DNA of 47,611 nt from an uncultured Fibrobacter sp. (GTDB lineage: Bacteria > Fibrobacterota > Fibrobacteria > Fibrobacterales > Fibrobacteraceae), in contig CAMIWK010000005.1 of the NCBI GenBank assembly GCA_946402415.1, positions 1 through 47,611 on the forward strand, given 5' to 3'. The notes below the pieces were generated by a model that had not been told where the DNA came from, did not search any database, and saw nothing but the letters and a program-made list of their open reading frames with translations. Shown in pieces: positions 25,288-34,270 of this stretch; within the stretch, counting starts at the first letter, position 1, and every line of letters begins with the position of its first letter. A program made the translations under genes and the position numbers.

Positions 25288-25310
25288 ACGCAATTTTTGC
25301 GTCGTATATT
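25288..25310 (+). promoter_or_regulatory. putative promoter and operator of operon B
   Basis: Palindrome ACGCAA-TTT-TTGCGT (25288-25302), two bases before a TATATT -10 box (25305-25310). A TTGTCA lies 21 bases upstream of the box, a spacing too long for a normal -35. The position mirrors the palindrome of operon A, but the sequence differs. Confidence 0.5.
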
Positions 25311-25494
25311 GTCTTCATTACACGGTTTCTGCAAAAAAGGCCTTTTTCATCACGAAAAAGCCGTTTTAGGACCCTTTGTAAAATATTTTGAACTTTTTTT
25401 CAAAAAAAAAGCTATTTTAACTCGGACGGGAACAGGGGTTCCGGGTTTAGGGAGGTGTACCCGCCCCCCTTCCTGTCGTAGGGTGAATTTACTT

Positions 25495-26079
25495 ATGAGT
25501 AAGTTTTTGAACATTTTGAAGAGTTCCCGCCTTATGCGGGGTATGCGCGACAAGAAAGGCGTCTCCCTTCTGGAGGTGGCGGTGGTTATTTCCATCATGG
25601 GTATTCTCTCGGCTCTGGGAGTGTCCAAGATGCAGCGCGCCATAGCCAATACCAAGGTCAAGGATGCCGCCTACAATATCAGCGCCTTTTTGGAGCGTGC
25701 CTCTAACGAAGCCCGGCGGATGAGTACCACGCTCTGCGTGAAGACGGAGTCGGGGAACTCCAATATGCTCGTGATGTTCATGGCTCCCTGCAACTTCATT
25801 ACCGTTCAGACAGTGAGGCTTGATACACTCCTGTTGGATAGTCCGAACAAGATTATCAGTAATGACGGCTGTACCAACAAGATTGAGCTTACGAACTTTG
25901 AACCGAATGGTGCGCAATTCTCCCCTAGGCAGGGACTTTCCTCGGCCCCTGTTGATGGAGGGTTTTTCGCGGTACAGTATGGCTCCAGGGAAATCCGTTC
26001 CGCGGCAATCAAGTACAAAAAACAGAACAAGTTTGAGCCCAGCATAAGTTACGATGACTGCGAATGGTCGGGGATATAG
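25495..26079 (+). CDS. FimT/GspH-like minor pilin, copy B
   Basis: 194 residues from ATG; two later in-frame ATGs near codons 13 and 16 would still leave a leader. MRDKKGVSLLEVAVVISIMG is a prepilin signal (Gly, Val+1, Glu+5). The sequence then matches copy A: SALGVSKMQRAIANTKVKDAAYN, a head with paired cysteines (CVKTES and APCNF), and GFFAVQYGS...EWSGI at the end. It is the first gene of operon B, reading rightward, after a long leader. The stop lies eleven bases before the PilV-like start, with AGGAAGG between them. Confidence 0.8.
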   Translation: MSKFLNILKSSRLMRGMRDKKGVSLLEVAVVISIMGILSALGVSKMQRAIANTKVKDAAYNISAFLERASNEARRMSTTLCVKTESGNSNMLVMFMAPCNFITVQTVRLDTLLLDSPNKIISNDGCTNKIELTNFEPNGAQFSPRQGLSSAPVDGGFFAVQYGSREIRSAAIKYKKQNKFEPSISYDDCEWSGI

Positions 26080-26089
26080 GAAGGCTGTA

Positions 26090-26614
26090 ATGCGTACACA
26101 GAGTATACCAGAACAGGCCCTGCGCCGCAAGCGCGGCATCGGCATCATGGAGATCGTTGTGTCTGCCCTGGTGCTAGGGATTCTCTATATGGCGGTGTCC
26201 AACCTGCAAAAGGGCAACCGCGAAGCCTTGATGCGTATTCGCGGGCGTGACGGGGCCACCGAGGTGGCGCAGAACATCCTCGATTCCATAGGCACCTTGG
26301 GTCTTGCAAAATTTATGGATGCGTCCTTTGCCGATGCAAACGGCAATCCGCAAACCCTCCATCTTGACACCATCTGGCGTAAGTGGGAAGGCCAGCCTGG
26401 ACTGATTAGCCATGACATAAAGATTCCGTATTTGGCCGATGTCACGGTTTCTCCCGATACCACCTATCAGGCGATGAACTCCTCATGGCTGCGGGGGGCG
26501 GATAGCCTTACCCACGTGTTCGCCAAGCGGGTCGACGTAACTGTCAGCTGGTGCTTCAAGTGCAAGGGCGGGGTGCCCAACCAGCACATATCCATCTCGG
26601 GGGTGATCAGATGA
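26090..26614 (+). CDS. PilV/GspI-like minor pilin, copy B
   Basis: 174 residues; AGGAAGG at 26078-26084 fixes the start. LRRKRGIGIMEIVVSALVLG is a prepilin signal (Gly, Ile+1, Glu+5). MAVSNLQKGNREALMRIRGRDGATEVAQNILDSIGTLGLAKF is shared with copy A, while the head domain has drifted: it ends DVTVSWCFKCKGGVPNQHISI SGVIR with a CxxC pair absent from copy A. The stop overlaps the PilW start (ATGA). Confidence 0.8.
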   Translation: MRTQSIPEQALRRKRGIGIMEIVVSALVLGILYMAVSNLQKGNREALMRIRGRDGATEVAQNILDSIGTLGLAKFMDASFADANGNPQTLHLDTIWRKWEGQPGLISHDIKIPYLADVTVSPDTTYQAMNSSWLRGADSLTHVFAKRVDVTVSWCFKCKGGVPNQHISISGVIR

Positions 26615-28041
26615 AAAAAGGCTTCACTCTCATGGAACTTCTGGTCTACATGGCACTTCTGGGTGCCATTGTGGTCATCGCGGGTCGTGCCTTTACGGAC
26701 TCCACCAAGTTCCGCGTGCGCACCCACAACATAATCAGCGCCAACCAGGAGGCGGGGAATGTGGGCCCGCTGCTCCAGTCGGACATTTCCCAGATGGGCT
26801 CGAAGAGCGACACCACCTATGTTGTCCACGATACGGTCTATATGGACCCCAGGAACAACGACCCCAATAAGAGGGACTCCTCGTCGTATATCCTGTGCAC
26901 TACGGTGGGTGACTCGAATTCGACCTGCCTCGCCAGTAACCCGGACTACGACAGCCTGTTCATTCGGTACATACGCTACAACGACAGCGGTGCCTACAAG
27001 GCGGTAGAAGAGGCCCACTGGTATGTGGAGAACAAGGTCCTTAAACGCGCCTGCCGCACCGTCGCCGGTGATACCACCGGAGGAAACTGCAGGTTTACCA
27101 ATATGTCGGTGGCTAAGGACAGCGCGGTGGAAATCGCGTCAGGGGTTGAACGGTTCAAGGTGTTCCCGGCTAGGCCCCGCTCTTCTGTGACAATTTTCCC
27201 CCCGGACTCCACGCAGGATACCACGGCGGGCAACGAGTCGGCCCTTATGTACAGGCTTGTTCCCAGGACAGATAGTATCTTCGTGAACGTTAACGTGACC
27301 AACGAGGCGGGCAGCATTAACTTTGGCGGCCTTGGCCAGAAACTTGGCGGAGGGGATGGTCCGTTCTTCTCGAACTGGAGCAACAAGCTAGGGGATACGC
27401 TTTCCCATAGCGACCGCAAGTTGAACCAGCTTGTAGCCATTATTGATAACGGGAACACTCCTGGTACGTGGAAAGACCTGTGCCGCACCCGGGGTGGGCA
27501 CTACAACGGGAGCATCTCCCTGCTGAAGGACGCCGAATACGAACTTTCCTTCAGCATGACAGGACCTTCGGTCAAGCCCGCCAGGGGGCTCCTCTTTGTT
27601 CCCGGGAAAGACCACATGTCCGTAGGCTTCCGTGACCAGAATGGTCAGCCGCCGAGGAACGCCGGGCATAAGATTGTGCTCGATGACTTTATGTTCTACC
27701 CGCCGTTGGAGGTGGATAGGGGTAATGGAAAGCGGGTAGTGCGCTTCACTGTCCCGGATTCCCTTGGCGGCCTGTGTATCGCCTTCACCTTCGCTTTCTT
27801 TTCGCCCTTGGCTTCGCAGGGGACCTATACCATCGACAGTCTGAGGCTCCGCAAGCTGCCCTACTCGAGCTATGACATCGATACGGTGGAGGTTTATCTC
27901 CCGTCTATTCGAAACAAGAAGAATATCAAGGCCTTTAGGGTGAGGCTACAGGTCGGTCGTGGCGGCAAGGCCGACCAGAAGGGAGAGACTGGCGAATTTG
28001 ATATGGTTATACCCACCCCGAGCAATGGACCGCGCGACTAG
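26611..28041 (+). CDS. PilW/GspJ-like minor pilin, copy B
   Basis: 476 residues. MKKGFTLMELLVYMALLGAI carries the prepilin signal (Gly, Phe+1, Glu+5) followed by IVVIAGRAFTDSTKFRVRTHN as in copy A. Shared blocks are EEAHWYVENKVLKRACRTV, KDHMSVGFRDQN, DDFMFYPPLEVDRGNG and the end TPSNGPRD. It is ~30 residues shorter than copy A, mostly in the middle of the head. The enlarged head with a beta-sandwich-like second half is shared by both copies and is larger than a usual PilW. Its stop codon lies inside the ribosome site (AGGAGGG) of the giant gene, exactly as in operon A. Confidence 0.8.
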   Translation: MKKGFTLMELLVYMALLGAIVVIAGRAFTDSTKFRVRTHNIISANQEAGNVGPLLQSDISQMGSKSDTTYVVHDTVYMDPRNNDPNKRDSSSYILCTTVGDSNSTCLASNPDYDSLFIRYIRYNDSGAYKAVEEAHWYVENKVLKRACRTVAGDTTGGNCRFTNMSVAKDSAVEIASGVERFKVFPARPRSSVTIFPPDSTQDTTAGNESALMYRLVPRTDSIFVNVNVTNEAGSINFGGLGQKLGGGDGPFFSNWSNKLGDTLSHSDRKLNQLVAIIDNGNTPGTWKDLCRTRGGHYNGSISLLKDAEYELSFSMTGPSVKPARGLLFVPGKDHMSVGFRDQNGQPPRNAGHKIVLDDFMFYPPLEVDRGNGKRVVRFTVPDSLGGLCIAFTFAFFSPLASQGTYTIDSLRLRKLPYSSYDIDTVEVYLPSIRNKKNIKAFRVRLQVGRGGKADQKGETGEFDMVIPTPSNGPRD

Positions 28042-28050
28042 GAGGGAATT

Positions 28051-31000
28051 ATGTTCAGACAAGAAGCAAAATCCGGTATATCCCTTGTCGTTGTGATGCT
28101 TTTCATGCTGGTGGCTACCATCGCGGCCACGGCCACCTACAAGTGGATTACCAGTGAGGGAAGCACCAGCGCGAGCCGCATGATGCAACGCGAGGCCTAC
28201 CAGAGCGCCTTGGCGGGCATCGAGGATGCCCGTGCCTGGATAACGTTCCACGGCAATGACATGGGTGCGCTGGTCAAGCAGTACAGGGACAACATCGACA
28301 AGTACAAGCAGGCCTACCCGATAAGCCTAGATACCCTGCTCCACCCATCGATGAGGGCAGGTTCGATGCAGAAGTACCATGTGTGGATTACCGACATGGA
28401 AGTGGATACGGCTATGCATAGGGTAAAGCTGAAACTCCTTTCTAGCGGTGAATCCCGTAACGGTTCGGTCCATAACGAGGTGGCCTTGCTGAATGTGGAC
28501 GGACTTTACCAGGTGAAACTTCCCAGGGTCCAGCGTGTTTCCCACATCAACTTCGACTTTGCTTACTATGGCGGTTCTTACAGGACGTCAGGATCCACGA
28601 CGATGACTTCAGGAGTGGTGAACGGGAACTGGAACGGCAACCCTCCGACCGTGGAGAGGAACTGGATTGTGACGGGAAATGCCACCCTGTCCGGAAGCGA
28701 CCTGGCAGTCGGCGCAACGACCTGTATTGGCGGAAACGCCTCTATCCAGAACAAAGGTATTACCACGACTGACATTTACGTGGGGGGAGATTTCTCGGGA
28801 GTTGTCAATGCCGCCGGGAGTGCTTACTTTAACGGGGACGCCGACTGCGGTAACGGTTCTATGCGCATTGGCGGGAACATGACTGTGAATGGATACTACA
28901 TGACCAACCAGAGCGCCTCGGGTTATTCGACAAGAGTTACTGGTAACCTGTGCGTCGATTCTGCGGGTGCCATTGTTTCGGAAGCAACCGGTGATGTATT
29001 CCAGGTGAACGGGAACGTGTGGATGCCCGGTCCCCAGAACCTGTGGTATGGTGCGGTTGAGGGGGTTGGCTGCGTATGCAACATTTATAGTCCGGCATGG
29101 GCCAGTGACGCGTCTCATCTGGTCTCTTCCAATGTTCCTTGTACAAAATCGGGTGCTGATTGGAGTGAAGGGAAAAACTATGTTCAGACTGGCTGTACAT
29201 CTAGGCGCTTGGCCGGCACTGGAAGCAATGGCGTCAGTGACAACCAGAACTCCTATGAGAAGATTATCTTGGGGGATTCCTCGTCCCTTGTCTATATTGC
29301 GGGAGTCATATCCTCTTCGACCTACAACAGCACCAAAGCTAATTATTCCATCACGGAAACCAAAAGCAAGAAGTATTGCCCGACCCCAATCTCGTCTAAC
29401 GATGAATGGAGCATTAGGAATGGCTCTGGTGGTGGCGAATCTGGAGACATTCTGATACCTTCGTCAACCAAGAATATCTGCGGTACTTGGGGGACTCCTC
29501 ATTATGAAAACTGGAGTCCGTCTGCCTACTATGTACTGTACACCCGAAATTGGCAGGATTGGGACTATGGTTCTTACAAGCCTTATTCATCGGTCACGGC
29601 GGCCGCCGACAAGTACGCCATATACTACACCGGTGGCGTGACGGATGTGCGTTTTGGCTCCTACAACCTGTCGGATTGGTACGTTCTAAACAATTGGGTT
29701 AACGACCAGCAGAGACAGATACGGTTGGATTATGCCGGAGAAGACTATGGGCGTGGTACTAACCCTATTTACCGTTTTTTCAAGCCTTCTACCGCTAGCG
29801 ATCAGTTCCCCTGGAAATTTACCTCGCCCGTTCCCGTTGGTGGGTATCTTGTAGGTGGAGACAGCATCTTTTACAACGTAGGTACGGGAGTCTACAAGGG
29901 CTACAACTACGACATTGATGCAGGTAAAGCGACAGGTTCGCCGTATTGCAGAAAGGGTAGCGACCAGTACCGCCCTGTGTGCGGTGTGACCCCCTGGTTC
30001 AAGTCTAGTGGAACGGTGTCAAGCGTCATGGACGAGAGGACTTTTGCCTGTGCCGAGTCCGTAATGGAAGACTGTTTCGAAATCTGGGAGCCCAGCGCCA
30101 ACGGCTGTGATGGTTCCCAGTACATTGTCGAAGACCCCCTGGAAACGTGCCATAACGATTACGAGCCCTATGCCCATGTGGGGTGTGCCGCAAATATCAC
30201 CACCTGGGGGCAGAACGGTTTCGAGACAGCCCTCAACAACTGCTATAGCCAGACTGTCCAGGACCCGGCTCTTAGGGAGTCGAACCTGTATAACGGCTAT
30301 CTGGTGGTGCACATAACCGGAAGCTCGCCGGGGTACAACTACAACCCGAGTACGTCTACCCCCTTGAATGGAAGGTTTGTTATCATCGTGGATGACCGAG
30401 TTAAGGCCCAGAACGGCTTCCCCAGGACTACCTCCGATACGAGGGTGTTTATGATGCTCAATAGTGGGGCCGAAAAGATCCAGGGCGTGCTGGAACATTA
30501 TTTCATATACACCAAGCAGAACACTGGTACCTCTGACCAGCTGACGCTGACGGGAACGCTGTATTCACCTGCGGCTCTCTGCGTCACGAACCATTTCCAG
30601 TCCTCTACGCTGACTTTCGACCAGGCGCTTATCGATGACTTGAGCGGTGCGGGAATTATCAGTAGCGATGGATGTGGCGCCGGTGGTGGCGGCGGAGAAG
30701 GGGGCAGTGAAAGCAGCCACTTTGAAGTACAGGACGGTGGCGATGACCCCTACTTTATTGCCATGTCCCCGCAGCTTGGCGTGACGGTAGAGACCCAGTA
30801 CGAGGCCAGGGGAGAAGACCTGCCCTCTGCGGATGACGCTGCCAAGATGAAGCCGACACAGTCCTTCATTGTGCTGCCGAGAATCATCTACTTGCCCAGG
30901 AACCCCTATGGCGAACTTAAGGACTACTTTAGCGTTGTCCCCTTGAATGGTTCCGGGTTGATACGGGAAAACGTTGGCACGCCTGTGTGCGCGGCTGGGC

Positions 31001-34000
31001 TTCCCGCCTCGGGCCCGCTTTTTGCCAGGCCTAGCGGTGGCGTGCTCTTGAATGAGAGTGTCTACAAGTGCGTGGCCAGCGCAAGCGGACATCCGGATAT
31101 CCCGTTCTGGGTGGTTGTCTCGGGAATGTTAGGGCAGACCCCGCAGGTCTGGTTTACCGAAGATGCCCACGAGATGCCCTCTACGGGAACCGCTCAGGTG
31201 AAAGTGGATTATGAAGATCTTTCTGGAGGCAGTATAACGATTCACGTCACGCAGCCTTCATCGCTGCCTGGATGGACCATTGAACCGATTAATCCCGATG
31301 GAGATGCCTGCCCCAATGGTATCTGCTCATTCACCCTAAGTGGGAACGGCGGACCCACAGCCTTATTTAACATTCAAACTGCTTCGGCAAGCAACGGGTC
31401 GATTACGTTCCAGCTGATCGGGGATTCCACCTACGCCCTTGCTTCTCCCTGGAGCTCAACGTTCTACATGTCGAACGTGGCGACCATTAACCGTGTGAAT
31501 CCCTCGGAAGAAGAAATCAATGACTATTGTTCTTCGGCTCCCGATGATTGCCCCGAGGTGGGCCACCGCAGTGCCTCGGAATGGCCGGACTGCATTACCG
31601 ATTCAAGCTGGGTGAAACCTTCTGGCGGTAATCCCGTCATTGTAGACACTAACAATTCCTGGACTGTAGCTGCGGGAACCTCGAATTTGACCCTTGTCAA
31701 GGATAAGGACATTGACAACACTTGCGTGGTCATTATCCCCGGATATGGGGATTCCACATTCATTCCAGGCCCGATTGAGGCAAATACCTCTTACTACCTC
31801 AAGGCCATAGCCAAGGCCCGCAAGAGTTCCGTCAAGGTTGGGTTCAAGGGCGACGTGGGTGACGGCAAGAACCCTCACCTGCTCATTGATGCGGACACAC
31901 GCTCACTCACCTGCTACTACAACGACGTCAAGGACAGCGTACCCAAGGCCTGTACCATGGACCTGTACAACGGCGAGACTGTGAGAATTTCCATTGCGAA
32001 GAGCGACGGACAGAATGACAACTTCAATTACTGGAGGTGCGAGAACAATGGGGGCAATACCTGTCCCACCACGGATCCTATCTCCAGTGCCACGTACAAC
32101 AGCTTCACCATAAAAGACAACCTGGCGATTATCTACGCCCACTTCGGTGAGGTGGACGAGCACTGCTTCTTTGACGAGTTCAAGCAGGGTGGTGTCAGCT
32201 GTAACGCGAGCAACAGCAAGTACTGCGTAGACAAGTGCGGTAACGGGGCAAACGACGTGTGCCCAAGCGCCATCGAGGGAGGTGGCTACACCAACTCCAA
32301 GTGGCATCTGGTTGAAGGCTCCTTGGCTAACATCGAGGACACCTACGAGAGTATCTCCATAGACAATGCTGCCTCTAGGAGTAGCAACCGCGCGAATCGC
32401 GAGGCGGTCAAGGTTATGAGCACCGTACAGGCGGGAGTCCACGGGACCCTCAAGGCCCTGGTCCAGCTGCCCAAGGCTACCTCCAGTTACGGGAAGACTT
32501 CTGCAAATATCGCGAAGTCTGGCCTTATGCTCCGTTCCAACGCCACGGGCACCGAGTTCCTGATGCTGAACGTGTTCGTGAACAACTCGGGTAAGCTGGA
32601 GGCCAGGCTCTGTCCCAACGCCGGCACGGAGAACTGCCTTGACTCGATTCCCAAGAATCACGGAGCCTCCCTCTCTGTCACCCCGTCTTCTATGGTGATG
32701 GTGGAGGCCCAGCTTACGGACTCCACTCTTGAACTGACGGTGTTCTCCGGGAACTACTACGGTACTCCCGACACCTACACTACATCTTTCAAGTTGAACA
32801 ACCTGCCCAACAGCTACAACGACCGTACCCATGAGTACGTGGGCTTTAGCATGGCAGACCCGAACTTCAAGATTTACGGCATTGGCTGGAGTAGCGAGGA
32901 CTATGGCGCCGACGGTTGCTGGGACACCTACCCGACGGTCAAGTGCTCCTTCGCCGCCAAGGCGGAACAGGGGGTTATCCCCGTCAACACTACGGTGAAA
33001 CCCTGGGTCGGTCACTCAGGATGGTTTGACAGCAAGGACTGTACGCCTGCCTACTACTACGACAACGGTACTGATGCCTGCGGAGGCCATTCCGGCTCCG
33101 AGACGGCCTGCTCCAGCGATGGCTACGTATTTAGCAGTGACGGTGCGGGTCAGCACGGCTACCGCGTCAACAATGGCGTGGATGTCAAGGCCGCCAAGGC
33201 CTGGTTGAACTGCCTTACCAACGATGACCAGGCCGTGGCCTGGGCCGCGGGAACGAACCGCGCCCACTGCGGCATGTTCTGGACAGGGGAGTTCTCCGAG
33301 TGCACGAACCATGAGAACCTCGGGACAATATCTTCGATTAGCTCCGGAGGCGGTGTAGAAATGATTACCCTGGTGGGTACGGTCAACCTACGTGGCTCCA
33401 AGCTGAACTTCGCCCTAGAAAATCCGAACAGCAGCGAGGTGGAGGTGTGGCTCCTTAGCGAGAATGCCACCTGGGGCGAGAGTGGTTTCGCCAGCAATTC
33501 CGTAAGGTTTACGGGATCCAGCGCAAGTTTCGACGTGGTAGAGACCCTCGCCGAGGGCGCCCAGGGCTTTGACCCCGAGCACGTGAAGCAGGTGGTGGTC
33601 AAGAATCCGGGAGCCTACTCGGTGACCAATGTTTCTGTTACCTCGACGTGTAAGAACGCGGTGGGTATTTCCAACTGCCAGGTCTCGTACAACAGTTCCG
33701 AAGGCCGGTGGGAAGTCACCGCAGACGTGAGCAACAAGGGCAAGGTTTCTGGCTACTCCGTAACAGGCCGGGTGGGCTCTTCTGACGTGGTTACCTCGAC
33801 GGCCGAGCCCTCGTTCAGCGATGACCATGCCACCTGGAACATAAGCCATAACCCCTATGGCTCTTACCAGGGTAGCACCTTTGACTTTACCGCCTCTGTC
33901 ACCAATGCTAGTGGCGAGACAATCTCGACTACTTGCGAGCCTCCTGTGACTATTGGCAGTATTACCTGTAGTAACGCTGCCTCTAGCAACATAGCTAGCA

Positions 34001-34270
34001 GCGCTGCATGGCCTGCGTTCACCTTTAAGCTGAACGACTGTCCGCAGAACAGTTGCGATTATGACATCTACTTCGACGGCAGCATCCTGAGCGGCAACGA
34101 TGCTTGCGTTCAGGGGTCTTGCTCCGGCTCGGGTGGCGGTCAGCAGTCGAGGACCAAGAGCGGGAATGCGGAGGAATGTAACACCAACGGTGGCTGTAGC
34201 CACTCCTACGAGGTGCGGAGTTCCAACGCGGAGAAAAACTTCACGCCCTGTAATGTGTCGTTCATCGTGC
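28051..34270 (+). repeat. conserved 6.2-kb arm of the inverted duplication (copy B)
   Basis: Codes the part of giant protein B that aligns with copy A (15130-21261) in opposite orientation. The alignment stops at the CNVSFIVQ segment, after which the tails differ. Boundary estimated by eye. Confidence 0.75.

Larger units (their letters stand above)
25083..25494. other. 412-base intergenic region between recombinase and operon B
   Basis: No gene is seen. It contains A-rich stretches near the recombinase start, a run of nine G (25175-25183), a hairpin (25237-25255), a palindrome and -10 box (25288-25310), then a leader of about 180 bases with A/T tracts, before the FimT-like start. It must hold the divergent promoters of the recombinase and operon B. 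Confidence 0.7.

Noticed and set aside
23893-25494. Integrated element with attachment sites around the recombinase
   Set aside because: No direct repeat flanking the recombinase, no tRNA gene and no phage or conjugation genes were found.
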